Shown in pieces: positions 28,969 through 37,806 of a DNA stretch of 64,000 nucleotides. The notes under the pieces were generated by a model that searched no databases, was not told where the DNA came from, and saw only the letters and a list, made by a program, of their open reading frames with translations. The position numbers and the translations under genes are program-made. The stretch is taken from the NCBI GenBank assembly GCA_021502835.1, contig JAKFGP010000067.1:173601-237600 (forward strand). The letters are read 5' to 3'. This DNA comes from Streptomyces thinghirensis (GTDB lineage: Bacteria; Actinomycetota; Actinomycetia; Streptomycetales; Streptomycetaceae). The stretch's first letter is position 1, and each line of letters starts with the position of its first letter.

Positions 28969-29940
28969 GCCGCGTACTCCTTCGCCGTCGTGCCCTCGGT
29001 CGTCCCCGCGGACGCCTCCTTCAGCGATCCCCAGGAACGCCTCCTCCAGGGACGCCGACCGCACGTCCAGGCGGCGCAGTTCCACTCCGGCCTGCCCGGC
29101 CCAGACCAGCAGTCCGGTGGCGGCGCGCTGGAGTTCATGGGTGCGCAGCCGGACCATCCGGCCGTCGACCTCGTGTCCGCCGACGCCCAGTTCGTCGAGC
29201 GGCGGCAGGTCGCCCACGAAGTAGCCCGTGGGCAGCTCGAAGGAGATCCGGGACGGCTGCGCGGCGGTCACCTCGGCCGGGGTTCCGGTGGCGGCGATCC
29301 GGCCCTCGTGCATGATCGCGAGCCGGTCGGCGAGGTTCTCGGCCTCCTCCAGGTAGTGCGTGGTCAGCAGCACCGTCGTACCGCCGTCGCGCAGCGCGCT
29401 CACCAACCCCCAGGTGTCCCGGCGGCCTTCGGCGTCCAGTCCGGTGCTGGGCTCGTCGAGGAAGAGCACCTCGGGGTCGCCGAGCAGCGCGAGCGCCAGG
29501 TCCAGGCGGCGCCGCTGGCCCCCGGACAGCTGCTTCACACGGGTGTCGGCCTTGTTCTCCAGGCCGACCATCGCCAGCACCTCCGCCGGCGGGCGGGCCC
29601 CACTCACACAGCCCGCCCCACATCCGCGCGGTCTCCGCGACGGTCAGCTCGGACGGGAAGCCGCCCTCCTGGAGCATCACCCCGGTGGGGGGGCGTACGG
29701 CGGCCCGCTCGGTGTACGGGTAGTGTCCGAGGACCCGCACCCGCCCGCCGGCCGGAGCGGCGAGGCCCCTCCAGCAGTTCCACCGTCGATGTCTTGCCGG
29801 CGCCGTTGGTGCCGAGGAGGGCGAAGACCTCGCCGCGCGCACGGAGAAGTCGATTCCGCGCACGGCCTCCAACCCGCCCCCCCGTACACACGTCGCAGGT
29901 CGGTGACCTCAATCACGTGTTCGTGTCCGTTTGATTGCAT
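28965..29940 (-). CDS. ABC exporter ATP-binding protein
   Basis: ATPase of about 320 residues of the DrrA/CcmA type. The start MQSNGHEHVIEVTDLRRVYG is at 29940. Walker A is LLGTNGAGKTSTVELLEG, the Q-loop GVMLQEGGFPSELTV, the ABC signature VKQLSGGQRRRLDLALAL, Walker B EVLFLDEPSTGLD, and the H-loop TTVLLTTHYLEEAE. A C-terminal extension (RISFELPTGYFVGDL..) is common in drug or peptide exporters. Indels lie near 29030, 29610, 29770 and 29870. After correction the end is GTTAKEYAA with the stop overlapping the permease start. The substrate is unknown; self-resistance or envelope maintenance are possible. Confidence 0.92.
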
Positions 29941-30044
29941 GCCTCAAGCATTACGGCGTTCCGGACCGGGGGACAGTGCGAGCCGTCATCACCGGGCATG
30001 ACAAATGTCAGAGGGGCGGCGACCATCGCGCCGGAGGCACGAAA

Positions 30045-30074
30045 AGACCCCGGTCCTTGGAGGACCGGGGGTCT
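30045..30074 (-). terminator. Terminator after tRNA-Gly copy 2
   Basis: AGACCCCGGTCC-TTGGA-GGACCGGGGGTCT gives a stem of about 12 base pairs, nine bases beyond the 3' end of the minus-strand tRNA-Gly gene and just upstream of the exporter promoter region. Confidence 0.85.
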
Positions 30075-30082
30075 GATTCCCG

Positions 30083-30155
30083 AGCGGACGACGAGGCTCG
30101 AACTCGCGACCTCAACCTTGGCAAGGTTGCGCTCTACCAACTGAGCTACGTCCGC
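30083..30155 (-). tRNA. tRNA-Gly (anticodon GCC), copy 2
   Basis: Acceptor GCGGACG / CGTCCGC, D-arm GCTCAGTTGGTAGAGC, anticodon arm CAACCTTGCCAAGGTTG (GCC), T-arm GCGAGTTCGAGCCTCGT; 73 bases. It is almost identical to copy 1 at 26174 and in the same orientation, with the two-component/ABC genes between them. Confidence 0.95.
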
Positions 30156-30234
30156 ATTGCCCCCGACCGGCCTTCACCGATCGGTGCGAGCACCAGCCTA
30201 CCTGATCAAATCGAGTGATCGGTACGGCGATGCA

Positions 30235-30306
30235 GAGCGGGTGACAGGAATTGCACACTGCGCCTTCCCCCTGGAAGGGGATGTTCTACTACTGAACTAC
30301 ACCCGC
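30235..30306 (-). tRNA. tRNA-Gly (anticodon TCC)
   Basis: The minus strand reads GCGGGTGTAGTTCAGTAGTAGAACATCC, then an anticodon loop CTTCCAG (anticodon TCC), a T-arm GCAATTCCTGTCACCCGC and discriminator T. Acceptor GCGGGTG pairs with CACCCGC. Seventy-two bases. Confidence 0.9.
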
Positions 30307-30485
30307 GTGTTCCGTGAGCTGGGCCTTTCGGCCTCGCCCCTCGGCGTGCTCCAGACTTTAGCTGATCACCCGGGGTGCTGCGCAAGTCGGTTGCCGCGAG
30401 GGGCGGCTGAGCGGCCGTCGGCCGCTCCCGCCGGACGCGGCTCTCATCACGTACGGCTCACGGCGCACGCCTCACCGCGTACGGC

Positions 30486-30804
30486 TCACTGTGCCGCGGC
30501 GAACGCCTCGTACACCTTCTTCGGGATCCGGCCCCGCGCGGGCACGTCCATCTTGTTCGCCTGCGCCCAGGCCCGGACCGCCGCCGGGTCGGGGGCGACC
30601 TCCGTCTGCCGGTACGCCTTGCCGGACCGTGACCGCTTGCGGCCGGCCGACACGAACGGCTCGAGAGCCTTGCGCAGCTTTCGGGCATTGGCTTCGTTCA
30701 GGTCGATCTCGTACATCCGGCCGTCGACACCGAAGGCGATCGTCTCCGCCGCTTCCGGAGCCGTCGATGTCGTCAAAGAGAGTGACCACGACACGCTGCG
30801 CCAC
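30486..30804 (-). CDS. lsr2: Lsr2-family nucleoid-associated xenogeneic silencer
   Basis: A small DNA-bridging protein that silences AT-rich horizontally acquired genes. The start MAQRVVVTLFDDIDGS at 30804 is the diagnostic dimerisation-domain opening. After one extra base near 30765 the frame continues EAAETIAFGVDGRMYEIDLN, KLRKALEPFVSAGRK, and then the DNA-binding AT-hook-like domain VRAWAQANKMDVPARGRIPK, in which the RGR motif inserts into the minor groove. The end VYEAFAAAQ stops at 30486. About 105 residues is normal. It is divergent from purS; the AT-rich upstream region may be a self-regulation target. Confidence 0.95.
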
Positions 30805-31145
30805 GAATATCGGTCCCTTCGTGCGGCATCTCCGCGATGACGTGCCAGGACACCGCGATGATGCCGACTGTTCGCCTGTAATTGGGCAAAGTATCGGCTA
30901 ATGACATTTCATTTGTACAGTGCCCGGCATTGCAATGGGAAGCCCGACTAAATCTCTCCGCGTGTCCGTCACGCAATAGGCGTCCATGCCGGATCCGGGA
31001 TCTTTCCCGAAGCTTTTCGTGAGCACCTCCTCCCGATGCCGAATCGTGACAGGGGGTCACGTAGTTTCCTCCGAGGCTACGCGCGTAGAAATTTTGTACG
31101 GGTAGTCTGAAGGAACCTGCTCAGCACCACACACCGGGAGTGCCA
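30805..31145. promoter_or_regulatory. Divergent lsr2/purS control region
   Basis: 341 bases without a gene. The part at 30880-30960 is strikingly AT-rich for this genome (GCTAATGACATTTCATTTG), the kind of DNA Lsr2 binds, so autoregulation is plausible. Nearer purS, 31084-31115 holds AAATTTTGTACGGG followed by TAGTCT, a possible -10 region, some 35 bases before the GTG start. Confidence 0.5.
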
Positions 31146-31419
31146 GTGGCACGCGTCGTAGTCGACGTCATGCTCAAGCCGGAGATCCTCGACCCCCAGG
31201 GCCAGGCGGTGCAGCGCGGCACTGCCGCGGCTGGGTTTCGAGGGGATCTCGGACGTACGTCAGGGAAAGCGATTCGAACTGGAAGTGGACGGGCCGGTCG
31301 ACGACGCCGCCCTCGCCCGCATCCATGATCTTGCGGAATCCTTCCTCGCCAACACCGTGATCGAGGACTTCACCGTCAAGGTCGAGTCCGACGACGTAGT
31401 CGCGGGGGCAGTGAAGTGA
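31146..31419 (+). CDS. purS: Phosphoribosylformylglycinamidine synthase subunit PurS
   Basis: A small subunit of about 90 residues that bridges PurQ and PurL in the fourth purine step. The GTG start ([20 protein letters not shown]) fits the family; [20 protein letters not shown] is readable with one indel near 31220, and [20 protein letters not shown] ends at 31419. The start is preceded by CACCGGGAGTGCCA. The stop overlaps the purQ GTG by four bases, so purS, purQ and purL are translationally coupled. Confidence 0.94.
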
Positions 31420-32095
31420 CCGCTCGTATTGGCGTCGTCACTTTCCCCGGCAGTCTCGACGACCGGGACACGCAGCGCGCGATCCGCGTCGCCGGCGCCA
31501 ACCCGTGTCTCTCTGGCACAAGGACAAGGACCTCAAGCAGGTCGACGCCGTGGTGCTCTGCGGTGGTTTCTCTTACGGCGACTATCTGCGCGCCGGCGCC
31601 ATCGCGCGCTTCTCGCCGGTGATGGACACGGTCATCGACCAGGCCAAGGCCGGCCTCCCGGTGCTCGGCATCTGCAACGGCTTCCAGATCCTCACCGAGG
31701 CGCACCTGCTGCCCGGCGGCATGCTGGGCAACGACCACCTGCACTTCATCTGCCGCGACCAGAAGCTGCGGGTGGAGAACGCGGACACGTCCTGGACCAG
31801 CGACTACGCCGACGGCCAGGGAGATCCACATCCCGCTGAAGAACATGGACGGCCGCTACGTCGCCGACCGGCGCACGCTGGACGAGCTGGAGGCCGAGGG
31901 CCGGGTCGCCTTCGGTACCTGGACATGAACCCGAACGGCTCGCTCAACGACATCGCCGGCATCACCAACGCCGCCGGGAACGTCGTCGGCCTCATGCCGC
32001 ACCCCGAGCACGCCGTCGAGCCGCTGATCGGCACCGGCCGCACCGACGGCCTCCCGTTCTTCACCTCGATCCTCAAGAAGCTGGTCAACGCATGA
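31416..32095 (+). CDS. purQ: Phosphoribosylformylglycinamidine synthase subunit PurQ (glutaminase)
   Basis: Class I glutamine amidotransferase that supplies ammonia to PurL. The start [20 protein letters not shown] overlaps purS. The glutaminase nucleophile Cys is in [16 protein letters not shown], the oxyanion region is [19 protein letters not shown], and the catalytic His/Glu pair is in [13 protein letters not shown]. The end SILKKLVNA at 32095 overlaps the purL ATG. About 226 residues is normal. Single-base losses or gains lie near 31503, 31818 and 31912. Confidence 0.95.
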
Positions 32096-34337
32096 GCCGG
32101 ACGCCTCTGGACACGGTCGAGCACGCGACCGCGACCCCCGACGTCGAGCTGCCCTGGGCCGAGCTGGGCCTGAAGAAGGACGAGTACGAGCGGGTGGTGG
32201 AGATCCTCGGCCGCCGCCCGACCGGCGCGGAACTCGCCATGTACTCCGTCATGTGGTCCGAGCACTGCTCGTACAAGAGCAGCAAGGTCCACCTGCGCCA
32301 GTTCGGCGAGAAGGCCCCCGAGTCCGACGCGATGCTCGTCGGCATCGGCGAGAACGCCGGTGTCGTCGACGTCGGCCAGGGCTACGCGGTCACCTTCAAG
32401 GTCGAGTCGCACAACCACCCGTCGTACGTCGAGCCCTACCAGGGCGCGGCCACGGGTGTCGGCGGCATCGTCCGCGACATCATCGCGATGGGCGCCCGCC
32501 CGGTCGCCGTCGTGGACCCGCGCCTCGGCGCCGCCGACCACCCCGACACCAAGCGCGTCCTGCCCGGCGTCGTCGCCGGCATCGGCGGCTACGGCAACTG
32601 CCTGGGCCTGCCCAACATCGGCGGCGAGGTCGTCTTCGACGCCTGCTACCAGGGCAACCCGCTGGTCAACGCCGGTGCCATCGGTGTCATGCGGCACGAG
32701 GACATCCATCTCGCCAAGGCGTCCGGCGCGGGCAACAAGGTCATCCTGTACGGCGCCCGCACGGGCGGCGACGGCATCGGCGGCGCGTCGATCCTGGCGA
32801 AGTGAGACCTTCGACGACGCCAAGCCCTCCAAGCGCCCCGCCGTCCAGGTCGGCGACCCCTTCCAGGAGAAGCTCCTCATCGAGTGCACCCTGGAGGCGT
32901 TCAAGGAGAAGCTGGTCGTCGGCATCCAGGACCTGGGAGCCGCGGGCCTGTCCTGCGCCACGTCGAGCTGGCGTCCAACGGCTCCGGCGGCATGCGCGTC
33001 ACCCTGGACGACGTCCCCCTGCGCGACTCGACCCTCTCGCCCGAGGAAATCCTCATGAGCGAGTCGCAGGAGCGCATGTGCGCGGTCGTGGAGCCGGAGA
33101 AGGTCGACCGCTTCCTGGAGATCTGCGACAAGTGGGACGTCATCGCCACCGTCATCGGTGAGGTCACCGACGGCGACCGCCTGGAGATCTACTGGCACGG
33201 CGGCAAGATCGTCGACGTCGACCCGCACACGGTCGCCCACGAGGCCCGGTTACGCCCCTACGCCCCCCCGGGTGGCGGCGCCCTCCAGGCCGACGACGCG
33301 AACAAGCTGCCCCGGCCGGAGACGAGCGAGCAGCTCAGGACCAGGTCCTGAAGCTGGTCGGGTCGCCCAACCAGGCGTCCAAGCAGTGGATCACCCAGCA
33401 GTACGACCACTTCGTGCAGGGCAACACCGTTCTCGCCCAGCCCGAGGACTCCGGCATGATCCGCGTGGACGAGGAGTCCGGCCTCGGCGTCGCCATCGCG
33501 ACCGACGGCAACGGCCGGTACGCCAAGCTCGACCCGTACACGGGCGCGCAGCTGGCCCTCGCGGAGGCCTACCGCAACGTGGCGACGACCGGCGCCAAGC
33601 CGCTCGCCGTCTCCGACTGCCTGAACTTCGGCTCGCCCGAGGACCCGGCGGTCATGTGGCAGTTCGCGGAGGCCGTGCGCGGTCTGGCGGATGGCTGCCT
33701 TCAGCTGGGCACCCCGGTGACCGGCGGCAACGTCTCGCTCTACAACCAGACGGGCGAGGCGGCCATCCACCCCACCCCCGTGGTGGCCGTGTTGGGCGTC
33801 ATCGACGACGTGGCCCAGCTGCACGCCGGTCGCCTTCCAGGAGGAGGGCCAGGTTGCTCTACCTCCTCGGCGACACCCGTGAGGAGTTCGGCGGCTCGGC
33901 CTGGTCCCCAGGTGATCCACGACCACCTCGGCGGCCTGCCCCGAAGGTCGACCTGGAGCGCGAGCGCCTGCTGGGCGAGATCCTGATCTCCGCCTCCCGT
34001 GACGGCATGATCGACTCCGCGCACGACCTGTCCGACGGTGGTCTGGTCCAGACGGTCGTCGAGTCGGCGCTGCTCGGGAGGAGGGCGCGCGTCTGGTCGT
34101 ACCGGACGGGCTCGACGCCTTCACCTTCCTGTTCTCGGAGTCGGCGGGCCGCACGGTCGTCGCCGTCCCGCGCTCGGAGGAGCTGCGCTTCAACGACATG
34201 TGCGGTGCGCGCGGCCTGCCGGCGACCCGCATCGGTGTCGTGGACGGCGACGCGGTCGAGGTCCAGGGCGAGTTCACCCTCCCCTGACCGACCTGCGCGA
34301 GGCCCACGAGGGCACGATCCCGGCGCTGCTCGCGTAG
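32092..34337 (+). CDS. purL: Phosphoribosylformylglycinamidine synthase subunit PurL (frameshifted)
   Basis: ATP-dependent synthetase subunit that converts FGAR to FGAM with PurS/PurQ. The start [20 protein letters not shown] is followed by [20 protein letters not shown], the small-type PurL hallmark; [20 protein letters not shown], the substrate/ATP motif; [13 protein letters not shown]; and in the second half [34 protein letters not shown] and [20 protein letters not shown]. It ends [13 protein letters not shown] at 34337. About 748 codons is normal. Frame changes near 32803, 32938, 33247, 33340, 33833-33910, 33945, 34080 and 34285 split the open frames. Confidence 0.95.
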
Positions 34338-34352
34338 AGGCCTGTAGCGGTC

Positions 34353-34384
34353 GAGGTCCCGTCAGTTGTTCCGGGCGGGACCTC
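34353..34384. terminator. Terminator between purL and Uma2 gene
   Basis: GAGGTCCCG / CGGGACCTC with a 14-base loop, then CGCCGTTT. It lies between convergent genes and could stop transcription from both. Confidence 0.75.
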
Positions 34385-34390
34385 GCCGTT

Positions 34391-34975
34391 TCAACGTACG
34401 TAGCTCTTGAGGATCTCCGTGTCGAGTTCGATGCCGACCGGGTCGGGGAGGACCAACGTCTCGCCGAACTTCGTGACGCGGGCGTCCCGGTAGCCGCCTA
34501 CCCGCCGGTCCGGACTGCTGTGCACCGTGACTGTGCAGCTGTCACGGTCGATCAGCAGGTACAGGGGGATTCCGGCCTGTCCGTACGCGGCTGGCTTCTC
34601 GTGCCGGTCCCGTCGGTCGGTGTCCGAGTCGTACGAGGTGACCTCGACGACCATGAGTGCTCCGGCTGGGTCGGCCCATTCGCCGTGTCCCGCGAAATGA
34701 GCCTCGGGCGCGATCACGGCGTCCGGCCGCGCTCTGCTCTGCCGGTACGCGTCGACGCGGAGGCCTCGTGCGTGGTAAAGGTCCAGGTCCGGGCGGGCCT
34801 GAATACAGCGCTTGGCCAGCCAGGACACGATGGTGTCGTGATCCCCGTCGGTCACTCTTTTGACCCCGATCCGTCCGTCAATGAACTCCAACGTGACGGT
34901 CTCGGGGGCGGTGGACGCGATCGTTTCGAACTCGTCCACCGACATCTGAGACGTGTGCTCGGCCATAACCGTCAT
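34391..34975 (-). CDS. Uma2-family endonuclease-fold protein
   Basis: A protein of about 194 residues with the PD-(D/E)XK-like Uma2 fold, abundant in Streptomyces; cellular role unknown. The start MTVMAEHTSQMSVDEFE is chosen over the internal ATG at 34966 because GGAAGGAGG stands six bases before it. TLEFIDGRIGVKRVTDGDHD, LYHARGLRVDAYRQSRARPD and GALMVVEVTSYDSDTDRRDR (the E-V-x-S segment holding the catalytic Glu) with KPAAYGQAGIPLYLLIDRD are all in one clean frame. It is divergent from an ArsR-like regulator whose palindromic operator lies between them. Confidence 0.88.
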   Translation of the reverse strand: MTVMAEHTSQMSVDEFETIASTAPETVTLEFIDGRIGVKRVTDGDHDTIVSWLAKRCIQARPDLDLYHARGLRVDAYRQSRARPDAVIAPEAHFAGHGEWADPAGALMVVEVTSYDSDTDRRDRHEKPAAYGQAGIPLYLLIDRDSCTVTVHSSPDRRVGGYRDARVTKFGETLVLPDPVGIELDTEILKSYVR

Positions 34976-35075
34976 GTTGCACCTCCTTCCAGGCGCGGAC
35001 CAGTGTTTCCGGGCGGCGGCGCTCCTGGGCCGTCTTTTCGCAGTCAGACGCGCGTACGAGTGACTCTTGCACGAT

Positions 35076-35093
35076 ATTACGTATCTACGTAAT
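35076..35093. promoter_or_regulatory. Perfect palindromic operator candidate
   Basis: ATTACGTA-TC-TACGTAAT is an 18-base perfect inverted repeat, AT-rich in a very GC-rich setting, 10 bases before the chosen start of the ArsR-like gene. It most likely is the binding site of that regulator and overlaps its promoter or leader. Confidence 0.75.
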
Positions 35094-35102
35094 GTCGAAG
35101 AC

Positions 35103-35604
35103 GTGGAGCAACTGGAACAACGCGTAGCCGACCTCGAACGGCGCCTCGCCGCGCTGGAAGCCGCCGACCGGCCCGCTCCCCACCTCGGTGAGGGCGAGTT
35201 CTGGGCCCTTGAGGGGCTGAAGGAGCGGCTCGCCGAGATGCGGGCCGCCGACGGGGGGTCCTGTTCACCGGCGCGGTCCGCCTGCCGACCGGTGAGCGGT
35301 ACGAATGGCAGCACGGCGCCCTGACCGAGGGCCTGCTGGACGTCGACTGGGCCGAGACCGCCGAGGCGTTCGCGGCACTCGGGCACCCCGTCCGGCTGCG
35401 GCTGCTGCGCGAGATCCTCGGCGGCCGGCGCACCGCCGCGAGCTGGCCGAGCTGGCCGAGGTGGGCACGACCGGCCAGATCTACCACCACCTCCGCCAAC
35501 TCACCGGCGCCGGCTGGCTGCACACCACCGGCCGGGGCCGCCACGAGGTGCCGCCGGGGCGGGTCGTACCGCTGCTGGTGGCGCTGTCGGCGGCGCGCGG
35601 CTGA
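35103..35604 (+). CDS. ArsR-like winged-helix regulator with N-terminal coiled coil
   Basis: About 167 residues. The GTG start gives VEQLEQRVADLERRLAALEA, a short coiled coil. The frame is open back to a TTG at 35067, but that would place the operator inside the gene, so I prefer 35103. FWALEGLKERLAEMR and, after one base lost near 35261, VRLPTGERYEWQHG follow. The winged helix is TAEAFAALGHPVRLRLLREI, then AELAELAEVGTTGQIYHHLR (recognition helix) and AGWLHTTGRGRHEVPPGRVV. No cysteine metal sites are visible. A 36-base gap precedes the M23 peptidase gene, so the two are probably one operon. Confidence 0.82.
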
Positions 35605-35640
35605 CCGGTAACGGCGCGACCGCTGATCGAAGGGGGACCC

Positions 35641-36489
35641 ATGTCCGCACGCAAACTAGCCATGACCACATTCCGGGCGCTGCAACTGGGCTTCATAGCC
35701 CTGGTGACCGCCCACATCATCTTCGGCTTCGGGTATCCGTGGTGGTGGAACTTCCTGCCCCTCGCCCTTGCCTACGTCCTCATCGCCGTGGTCAACCGGT
35801 GGGGCGGCGGTGCCCCGGACGCCCCGCGCGTCGCCCGTGGAACCGTCGAGGTCGACCCGCCGGTAACCGGCCGCTGGTCCGCGCTGAACAGCCCCGCCGA
35901 CCGCACCCCGAGCCACGGCACCCACGCCTACGGGCAGACCTTCGCCGTGGACCTCGTCGCCGAGCCGGAGCCCGGCGCCCGCCCCGGCTTCCGCGCCCTG
36001 TGGCCGATCGCACGCCGCAGCCGTGACTTCCCGGCGTTCGGAGCGCCGCTGCTCGCGGTCGCCGACGGCACGGTCGTCCGGACCGACGACACCCAGCGCG
36101 ACCACCTGAGCCGCAACTCGCTGCCCGCGCTGCTGTACCTGATGCTCGTGGAGGGCTCGGTCCGTGAGATGGGCGGCGTCCGCCGCATCGTCGGCAACCA
36201 TCTGGTGCTGGATCTCGGCGACGGCACGTACGCGATGTACGCCCACGTGCGGCGCGGTTCCTTCGCCGTGCGCGAGGGCGACCGGGTGCACGCCGGCGAG
36301 TTGCTGGCCCGGTGCGGCAACTCCGGCAACTCCTCCGAGCCGCACGTCCACTTCCAGCTGATGGACGGCCCCGACCCGGACACCGCCCGGGGCGTCCCCT
36401 TCACCTGGCGCGGGGTCGGCGTCCCGCGCAATGGCGAGGTCTTCGACGTACCCGAACCGGCGGACCGCGCCGCCCACCGCGGCTGTTAG
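35641..36489 (+). CDS. M23-family (LytM) membrane metallopeptidase
   Basis: A protein of 282 residues in one clean frame. MSARKLAMTTFRALQLGFIA with two helices (LGFIALVTAHIIFGFGYPW, FLPLALAYVLIAVV) anchors it. The LytM zinc site is made by HAYGQTFAVDLV (H..D type first motif) and SSEPHVHFQLMDG (HxH), with DGTYAMYAHVRRGSF between them. The family cleaves peptidoglycan cross-bridges or acts as a regulator when degenerate; here the zinc residues look intact. AAGGGGGACCC is the ribosome-binding site. It follows the ArsR-like gene closely. Confidence 0.9.
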   Translation: MSARKLAMTTFRALQLGFIALVTAHIIFGFGYPWWWNFLPLALAYVLIAVVNRWGGGAPDAPRVARGTVEVDPPVTGRWSALNSPADRTPSHGTHAYGQTFAVDLVAEPEPGARPGFRALWPIARRSRDFPAFGAPLLAVADGTVVRTDDTQRDHLSRNSLPALLYLMLVEGSVREMGGVRRIVGNHLVLDLGDGTYAMYAHVRRGSFAVREGDRVHAGELLARCGNSGNSSEPHVHFQLMDGPDPDTARGVPFTWRGVGVPRNGEVFDVPEPADRAAHRGC

Positions 36490-36554
36490 CTTCGTCGGGC
36501 GGTCGCGGAGCCGGTGGAGCCGCCGGGAGCCGCGGAACGGGGAAACGGGGAGCA

Positions 36555-37796
36555 ATGCGGGTGCCGGACGGTGTGCGCAAGTCCGTGAACGTCCTGCTGT
36601 GTCTGGCCGCCCTCGTGGCGATCGGCCGGAGCGGCCGCGAGATATGGCAGGTGTGGGACGGCCGGCGGCAGATCGACGCGGCCTGCGCGGGACTCGTCCC
36701 GGCCGGGCGGGTGCTGGCGCTCTCCCCGGCCGGCGGCCGGATCACGCACCGCGAAGCCGACGAGGGTGTGATCGAGATCGACCGCGGCCTCGGCGCCGGG
36801 TCGGCCCAGGACTGCGAGATCTTCAGCACCGAGGCCGGCGAGAAGGACGGCGAGGAGACGGGCGGGCGGTGGTTCTTCACGGGCGCGGTGGGCGTGCTGC
36901 CGGCGAACCGCCCCCTGATCGCCGACGGCCCGCTGGAGGACCTCGTCGACAGCTTCGGCGGCCCCACCCACCCCGACCAGCCGCTCGGCGGAGACATCGC
37001 GGGCTGGGTCACGGAATCCGACGTCGTCGTCCAGTTGCCGTGCGCCGAGGGCAGGGTGAACGGACGGGAGGTGACCGCCCTGTGGGCGCGGGCCTCGCTG
37101 CAGAACCCCGGGCGGCGGTTCACCGTCGGCGGTCAGCTCAGCGCGGACGACCGCGACATCCTCGCCGAGACGGCCGTGATCACCGCCAACAACCTCGCCG
37201 GCCGGCTGGGCTGCACCGACCGGCTGCCCGACCCGCCGGACAACGTCCCCGCGCTGCCCGAGGGACCGGTCCCGGCGGCGCGCGCCGAGGGCACCTGCGC
37301 CTGGTACGGCAAGACCGGCCTCGCCCGCCGGTCCGGGTTCCCGGACCAGGTCGTCGAGAGCCGCACCGACGACCGGCTGTGGGACCAGCGGTGCGGCCTC
37401 GTGCTGAGCGAAGCCGGGCGAGCGCCCTCTACCTGGCCGAGGGGAGCGAGCGCCGCGTCAGCCGCCCGGAGCGCCCCGGACGGTGGTTCGTCTCCCTGCA
37501 CACCTACGCCGGGGAGGAGGCGAAGACCCTTCTGCTCACCAGCACCGACCTTCGTGAGGAGCCCGAGCCCGCGACACCCGGCCGGGCCGGACGCAGCACC
37601 GAGGACCCGATCTGGTGGGCGTCCTCCGTCTGCGACGGGAAGCCGCAGATCCACACCATGACCGTCTCCCTGGGCTACCACAGCATCATGACCCCGCGGA
37701 TGGAGCAGGTCTTCCGCGCCTACGTCGACGACGTGAAGAACCGCCGGCACTGCACGGACCTGGTATTTCCCGAGAGCCCACCTTCGACACCCCTAA
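36555..37796 (+). CDS. Hypothetical protein with N-terminal membrane anchor
   Basis: About 410 residues, not recognised. The ATG after AACGGGGAGCA gives MRVPDGVRKSVNVLLCLAAL, one helix (VNVLLCLAALVAIGRSG), then an extracytoplasmic region with conserved-looking cysteine pairs (DAACAGLVP, DCEIFS, LPCAEG, RLGCTD, GTCAWYG, DQRCGLV, SSVCDGK, RRHCTD), which suggests a secreted domain stabilised by disulfides. The frame is clean to about 37415; one indel there and one near 37780 blur the end. The next gene starts about ten bases later, so they may be co-transcribed. Confidence 0.65.
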
Positions 37797-37806
37797 GCTC
37801 GCCGCC

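Noticed and set aside
32092..34337. purL as two or three separate genes
   Set aside because: Motifs run in the correct PurL order across the breaks with normal total length; breaks are single-base indels.
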